Shown here piece by piece: positions 1 through 8,543 of a DNA stretch of 64,000 bases. Under the pieces are notes generated by a model, which saw only the letters and a list, made by a program, of their open reading frames with translations, was not told the origin of the DNA and ran no database searches. A program made the position numbers and the translations under genes. This stretch comes from Streptococcus troglodytae (GTDB lineage Bacteria > Bacillota > Bacilli > Lactobacillales > Streptococcaceae): NCBI RefSeq assembly GCF_002355215.1, contig NZ_AP014612.1, positions 868,001-932,000 on the forward strand, read 5' to 3'. Numbering within the stretch: the stretch's first letter is position 1; every line of letters begins with the position of its first letter.

Positions 1-97
1 GTCAGTACAAGCAGCTAGCTTTTTGTTGTGATAAGACTTGCCAACTGATGAAAACTCAGGTAAACTGTTAATGGTAATCAAAATAAAAGGAGTTTGT

Positions 98-430
98 ATG
101 TCTTTACCTAATTGTCCTAAATGTCAGTCAGAGTATGTCTATGAAGATGGTATTCTATTGGTTTGTCCAGAATGTGCCTATGAATGGAATCCTGCAGAAG
201 TTGAGGAAGAAGAAGGACTTGTTGTCAGTGATGCTAATGGCAAACAATTAGCTGATGGTGATACAGTCACTCTTATTAAGGATCTTAAAGTTAAGGGCGC
301 ACCTAAAGATCTAAAACAAGGAACACGTGTTAAAAATATTCGCCTTGTTGAAGGTGATCACAATATTGATTGTAAAATTGATGGCTTTGGTGCTATGAAA
401 TTAAAGTCTGAATTTGTGAAAAAAATATAA
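98..430 (+). CDS. PhnA/YjdM-family zinc-ribbon protein
   Basis: A 110-residue protein of the PhnA-like (YjdM) family. The N-terminus carries a zinc ribbon with two Cys-x2-Cys pairs (CPKC near residue 6, CPEC near residue 25), followed by an acidic linker and a C-terminal PhnA beta-barrel domain. The ATG at 98 was chosen because AAAAGGAG lies just upstream; an in-frame extension to 38 would place that ribosome binding site inside the gene. Despite the name, the family has no proven role in phosphonate use, and no phosphonate genes are nearby. The gene stands alone, with a terminator-like hairpin after it. The family call is secure; the function is unknown. Confidence 0.85.
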   Translation: MSLPNCPKCQSEYVYEDGILLVCPECAYEWNPAEVEEEEGLVVSDANGKQLADGDTVTLIKDLKVKGAPKDLKQGTRVKNIRLVEGDHNIDCKIDGFGAMKLKSEFVKKI

Positions 431-461
431 GAAGAAAGCAAGTTGAATTGTCTATCTTAGA

Positions 462-503
462 AACAAGAAATTAATGAAGATGGTTCATTCTTGTTCTTTT
501 TTT
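462..503 (+). terminator. Rho-independent terminator after the PhnA-like gene
   Basis: Two 6-bp stem segments (AACAAG/CTTGTT and AATGAA/TTCATT) are separated by a one-sided internal loop and followed by a run of T. Confidence 0.6.
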
Positions 504-585
504 GGTGATACAGAAATCTCCGCTTTGTTTTATGCTTATCTTTGGATGAAAATTCAATTCCATCTATAAAATTTTCTGAAAATTT

Positions 586-593
586 GATATAAT
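586..593 (+). promoter_or_regulatory. Promoter -10 box for the amino acid ABC operon
   Basis: TATAAT at 588-593 lies 28 bases before the first gene of the transporter operon. No convincing -35 box is visible. Confidence 0.5.
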
Positions 594-621
594 AAAAACG
601 ATTATTTTTTGAGGAGCGTGT

Positions 622-1263
622 ATGTCTTATATATCAGAAGTTTTACCGAGTCTTTTAGATGGGGCGCTGATTACTTTACAAGTCTTTTTTATTGTTATTC
701 TCTTTTCAATTCCTTTAGGAGCTATATTAGCTTTTCTTATGCAGATCCCTTTTAGACCTTTACGTTGGCTGTTAAATCTCTATGTTTGGATTATGCGTGG
801 GACACCGCTTCTTTTACAACTGATTTTTATTTATTATGTTTTGCCGAGTGCAGGAATCACTTTTGATCGTATGCCAGCAGCTATTTTAGCTTTTACTCTC
901 AACTATGCTGCCTATTTTGCAGAGATCTTCCGCGGTGGTATTGAGGCTATTCCTAAAGGGCAATATGAAGCTGCTAAGGTTCTTAAGTTAAGTCAGATAC
1001 AGACTGTCCGCTACATTATTTTGCCTCAGGTTGTCAAGATTGTTTTACCGAGTGTCTTTAATGAAATCATCAATCTTGTTAAAGATTCTTCTTTAGTCTA
1101 TGTACTTGGTGTTGGTGATTTGCTTTTAGCCAGTAAAACAGCGGCCAATCGTGACGCTACATTAGCACCAATGTTTATTGCCGGCGGTATTTATTTGATT
1201 TTAATTGGTGTTGTTACCATTTTATCGAAATACGTTGAGAAAAAATTTAGTTATTATAAGTAA
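622..1263 (+). CDS. Polar amino acid ABC transporter permease (HisM family)
   Basis: Membrane subunit of a polar amino acid ABC importer, 213 residues with about five hydrophobic segments. The conserved EAA loop (around residues 115-145, near EAAKVLKLSQIQTVRYIILPQ) contacts the ATPase, and the N-terminal MRGTPLLLQLIF stretch is typical of HisM/GlnP permeases. A GAGGAG ribosome binding site precedes the ATG. The ATPase gene follows after 8 bases and the binding-protein gene after that, so this is a complete three-gene importer. The substrate cannot be read from the sequence; cystine, glutamine and histidine types are all possible. Confidence 0.9.
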   Translation: MSYISEVLPSLLDGALITLQVFFIVILFSIPLGAILAFLMQIPFRPLRWLLNLYVWIMRGTPLLLQLIFIYYVLPSAGITFDRMPAAILAFTLNYAAYFAEIFRGGIEAIPKGQYEAAKVLKLSQIQTVRYIILPQVVKIVLPSVFNEIINLVKDSSLVYVLGVGDLLLASKTAANRDATLAPMFIAGGIYLILIGVVTILSKYVEKKFSYYK

Positions 1264-1271
1264 GGTGAATC

Positions 1272-1901
1272 ATGTTAGAGCTAAAAAACATTTCTAAGCA
1301 ATTTGGTCAGAAGGTGATTTTTGATCATTTTAATCTAAGCATCCCTGAAGGTAAAGTCTTATCTTTGGTTGGCCCATCTGGTGGCGGTAAAACGACTTTG
1401 TTGCGCATGCTTGCAGGGCTGGAAAAAATTGACTCTGGTCAAGTCATCTATGATGATGAAGTTATTGCTATTGAACATTTGGAGCATCGCAACTTATTAG
1501 GTTTTGTTTTTCAAGACTTTCAATTATTTCCGCATTTGACTGTTTTAGATAATTTGATTTTATCGCCCATAAAGTCTATGAATGCATCGAAAGAAGAAGC
1601 GATACAAAAAGCACGCGATCTCTTGAAACGTTTAGGGTTGGAGGAACATGAAAATGCTTATCCTTACTCTTTGTCAGGCGGTCAAAAACAGCGGGTAGCT
1701 TTGGCGCGTGCTATGATGGTTAATCCTAAAATTATCGGCTATGATGAACCTACTAGTGCCTTAGATCCAGAATTAAGGCAGGAAGTTGAAAAATTAATTT
1801 TACAAAATCAAAAATTGGGTATCACACAAATTGTCGTGACACACGATATGCAGTTTGCCCAAAATATTTCTGATGAGATTGTAAAAATCAATCCAAAATA
1901 A
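1272..1901 (+). CDS. Polar amino acid ABC transporter ATP-binding protein
   Basis: Cytoplasmic ATPase of the importer, 209 residues, slightly shorter than the roughly 240 usual for GlnQ/HisP proteins. Visible motifs in order: Walker A GPSGGGKTT (near residue 34), Q-loop FVFQDFQLFP, signature LSGGQKQRVALARA (near 136), Walker [14 protein letters not shown] and the H-loop VVTHD. All catalytic positions are present. It lies between the permease and the lipoprotein with short spacers, which implies one transcript. Confidence 0.92.
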   Translation: MLELKNISKQFGQKVIFDHFNLSIPEGKVLSLVGPSGGGKTTLLRMLAGLEKIDSGQVIYDDEVIAIEHLEHRNLLGFVFQDFQLFPHLTVLDNLILSPIKSMNASKEEAIQKARDLLKRLGLEEHENAYPYSLSGGQKQRVALARAMMVNPKIIGYDEPTSALDPELRQEVEKLILQNQKLGITQIVVTHDMQFAQNISDEIVKINPK

Positions 1902-1925
1902 AAAGAAAGTTTAGTAGGTGTTAAG

Positions 1926-2759
1926 ATGACAATCAAAAAAGCAGTAGCAGCTCTCCTTACTTTTCTAGCAGTAGTAACTTTGACAGCATGTGGTAAAAAA
2001 GGAGCTGATTCTCAAGATAATTGGAAAAAATTTGAGTCGAAAAAGTCTATTACTATTGGTTTTGATAATACCTTTGTTCCCATGGGGTTTAAAGATAAGA
2101 ATGGGAAAAATGTTGGATTTGACATTGACTTAGCAAATGCTGTCTTTAATGAATACGGTATCAAGGTGAAATGGCAGCCAATCAATTGGGATTTGAAAGA
2201 AACAGAGCTGAAAAATGGCAAAATTGATTTGATTTGGAATGGTTATTCCAAAACTAGGGAACGTGCCCGCAAGGTATCCTTTACCAAGCCTTATATGAAA
2301 AATGACCAAGTACTTGTCACTAAGAAGTCGTCTGGTATTACGAGCTTTGCTGATATGAAGGGTAAGGCGTTAGGTGCTCAATCAGGTTCATCTGGCTATG
2401 ATGCTTTCACAGCTAATCCTAAAATTTTAAAAGATATTGTTAAAGATAATGATGCCAGCCAATATGAAACCTTTACCCAAGCCTTCATTGACTTAAAGAA
2501 TGATCGTATTAATGGCCTTTTGATCGATCGAGTTTATGCTGATTATTATCTTAAGCAGGAAAAGGAACGTGATAATTATAATATTATCAAAGGAAAATAT
2601 GCCAGTGAAGATTTTTCTGTTGGAGTGCGCAAATCTGATAAAACCTTGAAGAAGAAAGTCAACCAAGCTTTCAAAAAGCTTTATAAAAATGGTAAATTCC
2701 AAGCAATCTCCCAAAAATGGTTTGGTCAAGATGTTGCTTCAAATGCGGTTAAGAAGTAA
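1926..2759 (+). CDS. Amino acid ABC transporter substrate-binding lipoprotein
   Basis: Extracellular solute-binding protein (SBP_bac_3 fold), 277 residues. The signal peptide ends in the lipobox LTAC, so the mature protein should be lipid-anchored at Cys22. Family features include ITIGFDNTFVPMGFKDKNGKNVGFDIDLA after the signal and a C-terminal KWFGQD. It delivers the amino acid to the permease and ATPase encoded upstream. It is the last gene of the operon and is followed by a terminator. The exact ligand is not decidable from the sequence. Confidence 0.92.
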   Translation: MTIKKAVAALLTFLAVVTLTACGKKGADSQDNWKKFESKKSITIGFDNTFVPMGFKDKNGKNVGFDIDLANAVFNEYGIKVKWQPINWDLKETELKNGKIDLIWNGYSKTRERARKVSFTKPYMKNDQVLVTKKSSGITSFADMKGKALGAQSGSSGYDAFTANPKILKDIVKDNDASQYETFTQAFIDLKNDRINGLLIDRVYADYYLKQEKERDNYNIIKGKYASEDFSVGVRKSDKTLKKKVNQAFKKLYKNGKFQAISQKWFGQDVASNAVKK

Positions 2760-2788
2760 GCACAATCACTCTTTCTTAAAGAGAGTTA

Positions 2789-2843
2789 AAAAACGAATGA
2801 TTTCAGATAAAGCTTATCGGCTTATCTAAAGTCATTCGTTTTT
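2789..2843 (+). terminator. Terminator of the amino acid ABC operon
   Basis: Long hairpin with outer stem AAACGAATGA / TCATTCGTTT and inner GATAAAGC/GGCTTATC pairing, followed by T-rich sequence. It may also stop transcripts arriving from the opposite strand. Confidence 0.8.
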
Positions 2844-2879
2844 GATTATCTTAGTTTTTTAATTATTTACTATATTATA

Positions 2880-4070
2880 TTAAAGAATAGGGGAGACTTG
2901 ATGGTAAATCATTTGCCATTTCTCATGCCGGCGCCAAAGACTGGTATGTCGATAGCTGTCTAATTCGTAAGTAATGAGTTTGGTCTTCTGGCTGATGGAA
3001 AGCATCTTAAAAGAGTTAAAATGTTTTGTTTCACTTGAGCGACTTTTTAGGAATGCTGCTTTTGTATTAACATGTCCTTTCTCATCAATTAAGATAAAAG
3101 TATCTGTTAGGAGTTGTTCATAGTCTGAAGTCTTAGTTAAAATGATTTTCTCATATTTATAAAGTTTATGATAGACATTTTCAAAAACTTCATCTTCTGG
3201 GATAGCTGCTGGCTCGACATGGATATCAATGTCATAAACATTAAACTGCTCATGTAAGAGTTTTTCGACTCTTTCTGTAATAGCATGACTTTCATAGACA
3301 GATAAATCAGGGTTCATTTCTAAAACCAAATCTAAATAAACATTGCTGCCATAAGTCCGTCCGCGTTGAGATTTTACGGCAGAAATTTTAGGGATCTCTA
3401 AAATAGCTTTTTCGTATTCTTGCAGCTGCTTATCATCAAAGCCATCAGAGAGACTAAAAGCGCTGGTCATAAAGATGTCATAAGCTGTTTTCAAAATAAG
3501 AAAGGTAATGATAATCGCAGTTATTTTATCAAGGATTAAGAGATTAAAGGTACTGGCAAGTATGGCGATAGATGTTCCTAGAGAAGTCAGGCCATCAGAG
3601 AGATTGTCTTTTGCTGCAGCCATCAGGGCGCCTGATTTTAACCTTTTTGACAACTGCTTATTGTAGAGGTAGAGAATAAACATAACAACAGCAGAGATTA
3701 TTCCAACCAGAGCGCCATAAGGATCAATCTGGGCACGACTGTTGTGAATAATGCCGTTAATCGTTTCCAGCAGAACCTGAAAACCGACAGTAAACATGAT
3801 AAATGAAGTGATTAAACTGGCTAGGTCTTCAATTTTCCAATGGCCAAATTTATGATCCTTATCAGCAGGCTTGCTGGCCAGATAAAGTCCAATTAAAATG
3901 GTGACATTGGCCACAATATCAGAAACATTGTTAAAGCCATCGGCTGTTAGTGAAGCAGAATGCAATAAATGCCCTGAAATCAGTTTAGCAAGTGCCAAAG
4001 TCAAATAAACAGAAATAGCGATTGTTGGACCACGCCGAGCAAGTTTAAGGTTATCAGCGGGTGTTGACAT
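2880..4070 (-). CDS. Cation diffusion facilitator (CDF) family metal transporter
   Basis: A 396-residue CDF-family efflux protein that would export a divalent metal (Zn, Mn, Fe or Co) in exchange for protons. The sequence shows about six membrane segments. The metal-site patterns are LTADGFNNVSDIVAN in TM2 (the HxxxD-type site here reads D-x3-N/D) and AAKDNLSDGLTSLG in TM5. A cytoplasmic ferredoxin-like C-terminal domain follows, with an extra tail of about 100 residues beyond the core. The start at 4070 (MSTPADN) was preferred over 4088 because AAGGAG lies 6 bases upstream. The metal is not predictable with confidence. Confidence 0.88.
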   Translation of the reverse strand: MSTPADNLKLARRGPTIAISVYLTLALAKLISGHLLHSASLTADGFNNVSDIVANVTILIGLYLASKPADKDHKFGHWKIEDLASLITSFIMFTVGFQVLLETINGIIHNSRAQIDPYGALVGIISAVVMFILYLYNKQLSKRLKSGALMAAAKDNLSDGLTSLGTSIAILASTFNLLILDKITAIIITFLILKTAYDIFMTSAFSLSDGFDDKQLQEYEKAILEIPKISAVKSQRGRTYGSNVYLDLVLEMNPDLSVYESHAITERVEKLLHEQFNVYDIDIHVEPAAIPEDEVFENVYHKLYKYEKIILTKTSDYEQLLTDTFILIDEKGHVNTKAAFLKSRSSETKHFNSFKMLSISQKTKLITYELDSYRHTSLWRRHEKWQMIYHQVSPIL

Positions 4071-4152
4071 ACAAAACTCCTTGGTCAATATAATAGGCTT
4101 ATTATAGCATGTTTTGCTGAATTACAAAAGAAGAGAGAAAATTTGAAAATAG

Positions 4153-4186
4153 AAAAACAAGGTTGGGATTATTCTAACCTTGTTTT
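4153..4186 (-). terminator. Terminator of the symporter gene
   Basis: AACAAGGTT / AACCTTGTT hairpin with A/T tracts on both sides, between the symporter stop and the CDF start. It should end the riboswitch-controlled transcript. Confidence 0.8.
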
Positions 4187-4202
4187 AGTTTTAATGAAGC
4201 TT

Positions 4203-5534
4203 TTATTTTTTACGTTTAAAATAGTTTCTTGTTTCTGCAATAATAATTGGTGATAAGGCTAATAAGGCAATAAGATTTGGTATAGCCATTAGTCCATTAA
4301 CGATATCGGCAATTGTCCAGATAAGATCTAATTCTAAGAAACCGCCTAAGGCGACCATGACAATGAAAATAGAGCGATAAATACTGATGTGTTTAACCCC
4401 AAATAAAAATTCAAAACAACGCTCACCATAATAAGACCAGCCTAAGATAGTTGTAAAAGCAAACAGAACCAAACACAAAGTCAACACTAGAACACCAATA
4501 TTGCCAAAGACAGTTGCAAAGGCTGATTGTGTCAGTGGAGCACCTTCAAGTCCTTTGACAGTCCATTTTCCAGTAACCAAGATAGAAAGACCAGTTAAAG
4601 TACAAATGACAAGAGTATCAATAAAGGTACCTGTCATTGAAATGAGGCCCTGTTCAGCAGGTTCATGCGTTTTAGCAGCTGCAGCAGCGATTGGAGCAGA
4701 ACCTAGACCAGATTCATTGGAGAAGACACCGCGAGCAATACCATTTTGAATGGCTTCTTTCACAACAGCACCAGCAAAACCACCAACTGCAGCTGTCCCT
4801 GTGAAAGCTCCAGAGAAGACTTGTTTAATGGCAGGAATGATATGATTGTAGTGCATGAAAATGACGATTAAGGTTGCGATGATATAAGCCGCAGCCATGA
4901 AAGGAACCAATTTCTCAGAAACTTTTGAGATGGATTGAATACCACCGAAAATAATAACAGCAACAACAATGGCAATTAAGATGCTGACAATCTGCGGTGA
5001 CCAATTAAAACTATTTTTCAGGGAAGCAGTAATTGAATTGACCTGAGAAAAGGTGCCGATTCCTAAAAATGCCACTAAGATACCTGCCAATGCAAAGAAG
5101 ACGGCTAAGGGTCTCCATTTTTTCCCCATACCGTTCATGATATAGTACATGGGTCCACCAGATACTTCTCCGTTAGCATCCTTAGTCCGGTATTTTATAG
5201 CCAAAAGACCTTCGGCATATTTAGTTGCCATACCAAAAAAAGCTGCTATCCACATCCAAAAGAGTGCCCCTGGTCCACCAGCTTTGATTGCAGTGGCAAC
5301 ACCGACGATATTTCCGGTTCCAACGGTGGCAGCAAGAGCAGTAGCTAAAGCCGCAAAACTCGAAATATCACCTTCTCCTTTGTCCTCGGCAAAGATGAGT
5401 TTAAAGGCTAAAGGGAGCTTCAACACCTGCAATAATCTTAAGCGAGTACTCAAATAAATTCCAGTGCCAACTAAAAGAACTAGTAGGGGAACACCCCAGA
5501 CAAGGCTGTCTAGAGCCTTAAAAAATGCTAACAT
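4203..5534 (-). CDS. Sodium:alanine/glycine symporter (AGCS family)
   Basis: A 443-residue integral membrane protein of the alanine-or-glycine:cation symporter family (AgcS/DagA type). It takes up small neutral amino acids with Na+. About ten hydrophobic helices are evident. Family signatures include the N-terminal GTGNIVGVATAIKAGGPGALFWMW stretch (near residues 73-96), GGPMYYIMNGMG and the GVFSNESGLGSAPIAAAAA loop in the middle. The glycine riboswitch upstream on the same strand strongly suggests that glycine is a substrate or signal. The gene is monocistronic, with a terminator after it. Confidence 0.93.
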   Translation of the reverse strand: MLAFFKALDSLVWGVPLLVLLVGTGIYLSTRLRLLQVLKLPLAFKLIFAEDKGEGDISSFAALATALAATVGTGNIVGVATAIKAGGPGALFWMWIAAFFGMATKYAEGLLAIKYRTKDANGEVSGGPMYYIMNGMGKKWRPLAVFFALAGILVAFLGIGTFSQVNSITASLKNSFNWSPQIVSILIAIVVAVIIFGGIQSISKVSEKLVPFMAAAYIIATLIVIFMHYNHIIPAIKQVFSGAFTGTAAVGGFAGAVVKEAIQNGIARGVFSNESGLGSAPIAAAAAKTHEPAEQGLISMTGTFIDTLVICTLTGLSILVTGKWTVKGLEGAPLTQSAFATVFGNIGVLVLTLCLVLFAFTTILGWSYYGERCFEFLFGVKHISIYRSIFIVMVALGGFLELDLIWTIADIVNGLMAIPNLIALLALSPIIIAETRNYFKRKK

Positions 5535-5572
5535 ATAAACTTACTTTTCTCCTCATAAACCGAAATGGAAAC

Positions 5573-5607
5573 AAAAAAAGAGGCTGTCAATACTTGACGA
5601 TACCTCT
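5573..5607 (-). terminator. Riboswitch expression-platform terminator
   Basis: On the minus strand AGAGG...GTCAA pairs with TTGAC...CCTCT and is followed by seven T residues. It sits between the glycine aptamer and the symporter start, as expected for transcriptional control by ligand binding. Confidence 0.8.
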
Positions 5608-5649
5608 AGAGTTAGAAGATAAGAATTGCTTCAACATTCAAGATTCTTT

Positions 5650-5750
5650 TTCTTTTCTGTCCTTTTGCCTGAGAGTTTGAGCAAACAGCCTTGCCCCTTC
5701 GGCGCCTAGTAGGTCTCTCCAGAAGTCCGTCAATTATCAGTTATCCTAAT
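5650..5750 (-). promoter_or_regulatory. Glycine riboswitch
   Basis: Minus-strand RNA carries the hallmark glycine aptamer elements: GGAGAGACC, GCGCCGAAGGGGCAA, and CTCTCAGGCAAAAGGACAGA just before the expression platform. Only one clear aptamer core is visible, so this looks like a singlet (or a degenerate tandem) form. It precedes an AGCS symporter, a common target. In this class glycine binding usually prevents terminator formation; the switch direction here is inferred. Confidence 0.93.
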
Positions 5751-5904
5751 AATGTCACTCGGTTTTATTATTTTATGCTTTTATTGTATAGAATTTTAAT
5801 AAAACTGTCAATCTTTTCTGAAAATTTCAAGAAAAGAATTTAACTTTTTTGAGGTCTAAAAAATGATATAATTTGAAAGTTAGATTGATAGTTTGGAGAA
5901 GAAG

Positions 5905-8181
5905 ATGAACCCTTTATTACATGGAATGAATGAAAAACAAGCACAAGCTGTGAAAACAACGGAAGGTCCGCTTTTGATTATGGCAGGTGCAGGGTCGGGT
6001 AAGACACGTGTTTTAACCCATCGTATTGCTTATTTAATTGATGAGAAGTTTGTCAATCCTTGGAATATTTTAGCCATTACCTTTACCAATAAAGCTGCGC
6101 GTGAAATGAAAGAGCGTGCTTTTGCTCTCAATGCTGCGACACAGGAGACTTTAATCGCGACTTTTCATTCTATGTGTGTACGAATTTTACGCCGTGATGC
6201 AGATCATATCGGTTATAATCGTAACTTTACCATTGTTGATCCCGGCGAACAACGCACGCTTATGAAGCGTATTTTTAAGAATTTTAATATCGATTCTAAA
6301 AAATGGAATGAGCGCGCTGTCTTAGCTACCATTTCCAATGCTAAAAATGATTTACTTGATGAAATCGCTTATGAAAATAGGGCGGGGGATCTGTATACGC
6401 AGCTTGTTGCTAAATGCTATAAGGCCTACCAAAGTGAACTGCGTCAATCGGAAGCTATGGACTTTGATGACCTCATTATGCTAACCTTGCGTCTTTTTGA
6501 TAAGAATCCTGATGTTTTGGCTTATTACCAGCAGCGTTATCAATACATTCATGTGGACGAGTACCAAGATACCAATCATGCCCAGTATCAGCTGGTTAAG
6601 CTTTTGGCTTCACGTTTTAAAAATATCTGTGTGGTTGGGGATGCTGATCAGTCTATTTATGGTTGGCGTGGTGCTGATATGCAGAATATCCTTGATTTTG
6701 AGAAGGATTATCCTGAGGCTAAGGTAGTGCTCTTGGAGGAGAATTATCGTTCTACCAAGAAAATTCTGCAAGCAGCCAATGATGTTATTAAAAATAATCG
6801 CAATCGCCGTGACAAAAAACTATGGACACAAAATGATGATGGAGAGCAGATCGTTTATTATCGGGCAGATAATGAACGCGATGAGGCTGTTTTTGTTGCC
6901 TCAACCATTGATAATATTGTTCGTGAAATGGGGAAAAATTTTAAGGATTTCGCAGTCCTTTACCGTACCAATGCGCAGTCACGTACCATTGAAGAGGCTC
7001 TGCTTAAGTCCAATATTCCCTACACTATGGTTGGCGGGACTAAGTTTTACAGCCGCAAGGAAATTCGTGATGTTATTGCTTATTTGAATGTGATTGCTAA
7101 CACTGCCGACAATATTTCCTTTGAACGTATTGTCAATGAACCCAAGCGAGGTGTTGGACCGGGAACTCTGGAAAAAATGCGTAACTTTGCCAATCTGCAG
7201 GGCATGAGTCTGTTAGAAGCTTCAGAAAACATCATGCTCTCCTCCATCAAGGGGAAGGCTGTACAAGCAGTTTATGAGCTGGCTAATATGATAATGGACT
7301 TGCGTTCTAAACTGGATCATTACAGTATTACAGAAGTTGTTGAAGCAGTTCTAGACAGATCTGGTTATCTTGAGGTTTTAGAGATTCAAAAGACTCTGGA
7401 AAGTCAGACTCGGATTGAAAATATAGAAGAGTTTCTTTCTGTTACTAAAAATTTTGACGATACGACTGATGATATTCCCGAAAACGAAACAGGTCTTGAA
7501 AGGCTAAGTCGCTTTCTTAATGATTTGGCCTTAATTGCTGATACAGATGATGCTGAAAGTGAGTCAGCTGAGGTTACCCTGATGACGCTGCATGCTGCTA
7601 AGGGACTGGAATTTCCAGTAGTTTTTCTTATTGGCCTTGAAGAAGGTGTATTTCCTTTGTCGCGTTCTATGGAAGAAGAAAGCGAACTGGAAGAAGAGCG
7701 CCGTCTGGCTTATGTTGGAATCACGCGAGCAGAACAAATGCTTTTTATCACCAACGCTAATTCTCGCACACTTTATGGCCGTACGAGCTATAATCGTGAG
7801 AGTCGCTTTATTCAGGAAATTTCGGAAGATTTGCTAGCGCATCAGGGATTGGCACGTCCAGCCAGAGCTTCCTTTAAGGTTAGTTATCAAGATAGCAATG
7901 AAACGAAATTTGGTCAAGGAATGAGTCTGGCTCAGGCTTTACAGGCTAGAAAAGCTGCCTCACAGCCTAAGAAGGCTCCATTTTTAAATAGCAAGGATGA
8001 TCAGAAAGAACACATTGATTGGCAAATTGGCGATACTGCTCATCATAAGAAATGGGGAGATGGCACTGTCTTAGACGTTTCGGGTAGCGGAAGTGCTCAG
8101 GAACTAAAAATTAAATTCCCAGAAATTGGCTTAAAAAAAGTCTTGGCTAGTGTAGCACCGCTTGAGAAAAAAGAGATGTAA
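5905..8181 (+). CDS. pcrA: ATP-dependent DNA helicase PcrA (UvrD/Rep family)
   Basis: A superfamily 1A 3'-5' DNA helicase of 758 residues, used in repair and in clearing replication-transcription conflicts. Motifs in order: Walker A MAGAGSGKT (near residue 30), TFTNKAAREM, Walker B VDEYQDTN (near 217), GDADQSIYGWRGA, LEENYRS, LMTLHAAKGLEF (near 560) and YVGITRA. The C-terminus has the Tudor-like PcrA tail (WQIGDTAHHKKWGDGTVL). The ATG at 5905 follows GGAGAAG; a longer reading from a TTG at 5893 would swallow the ribosome binding site. It is transcribed alone. Confidence 0.96.
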   Translation: MNPLLHGMNEKQAQAVKTTEGPLLIMAGAGSGKTRVLTHRIAYLIDEKFVNPWNILAITFTNKAAREMKERAFALNAATQETLIATFHSMCVRILRRDADHIGYNRNFTIVDPGEQRTLMKRIFKNFNIDSKKWNERAVLATISNAKNDLLDEIAYENRAGDLYTQLVAKCYKAYQSELRQSEAMDFDDLIMLTLRLFDKNPDVLAYYQQRYQYIHVDEYQDTNHAQYQLVKLLASRFKNICVVGDADQSIYGWRGADMQNILDFEKDYPEAKVVLLEENYRSTKKILQAANDVIKNNRNRRDKKLWTQNDDGEQIVYYRADNERDEAVFVASTIDNIVREMGKNFKDFAVLYRTNAQSRTIEEALLKSNIPYTMVGGTKFYSRKEIRDVIAYLNVIANTADNISFERIVNEPKRGVGPGTLEKMRNFANLQGMSLLEASENIMLSSIKGKAVQAVYELANMIMDLRSKLDHYSITEVVEAVLDRSGYLEVLEIQKTLESQTRIENIEEFLSVTKNFDDTTDDIPENETGLERLSRFLNDLALIADTDDAESESAEVTLMTLHAAKGLEFPVVFLIGLEEGVFPLSRSMEEESELEEERRLAYVGITRAEQMLFITNANSRTLYGRTSYNRESRFIQEISEDLLAHQGLARPARASFKVSYQDSNETKFGQGMSLAQALQARKAASQPKKAPFLNSKDDQKEHIDWQIGDTAHHKKWGDGTVLDVSGSGSAQELKIKFPEIGLKKVLASVAPLEKKEM

Positions 8182-8183
8182 AA

Positions 8184-8243
8184 AGAGAATAGGGTAGACA
8201 GCTATGATTGTTTATTGATCAGGGCTATCTAATCTATTCTTTT
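8184..8243 (+). terminator. Terminator after pcrA
   Basis: Imperfect long hairpin with outer AGAATAG / CTATTCT and a TAGA/TCTA step inside, ending in TTTT. The rest of 8244-8543 has no gene that I can support; it holds a short tandem repeat and the metY regulatory palindrome. Confidence 0.6.
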
Positions 8244-8324
8244 ATTGTGTTTAAGCTGAGGGCTTGTATTCATAATTTTTTGATAGCTTTCTTGGGTGGC
8301 AAGAATAAAAAATGAGACACAACG

Positions 8325-8356
8325 CTGGTTATTGGCAGCTTTCTGGTTATTGGCAG
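8325..8356. repeat. Two-copy 18-bp tandem repeat
   Basis: CTGGTTATTGGCAG occurs at 8325-8338 and again at 8343-8356, a period of 18 bp. It lies in the non-coding gap between pcrA and metY. No function is evident. Confidence 0.7.
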
Positions 8357-8444
8357 TTTTTTTGTACTGGCTCGGATATAAGGTGAAAGATTTTTTATCC
8401 TGCCTCCGCAAAGCTGATAAGGAAAAGTTTCATCGTTTTATTGT

Positions 8445-8461
8445 TATAGTTTATAACTATA
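8445..8461. promoter_or_regulatory. MetR/MtaR-type operator palindrome
   Basis: TATAGTTTATAACTATA is a near-perfect inverted repeat (TATAGTT / AACTATA), matching the box described for the streptococcal methionine regulator MetR/MtaR. It lies about 80 bases before the sulfhydrylase start, in the right place for activation. The regulator assignment rests on remembered consensus. Confidence 0.65.
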
Positions 8462-8543
8462 GGTCAGGATAAGTAATAGGAAATAGTCATTTGCCAAATA
8501 ATGGAGTAGAATGGAGCTAATTAATGATAAAAGGAGAGCTTCC

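Noticed and set aside
4501..5457. Plus-strand frames opposite the symporter gene
   Set aside because: They are shadows of the minus-strand membrane protein, with no start signals or family likeness.
8229..8411. A 60-residue minus-strand frame between pcrA and metY
   Set aside because: It has no good ribosome binding site, overlaps the pcrA terminator and contains the 18-bp tandem repeat; its composition does not look coding.
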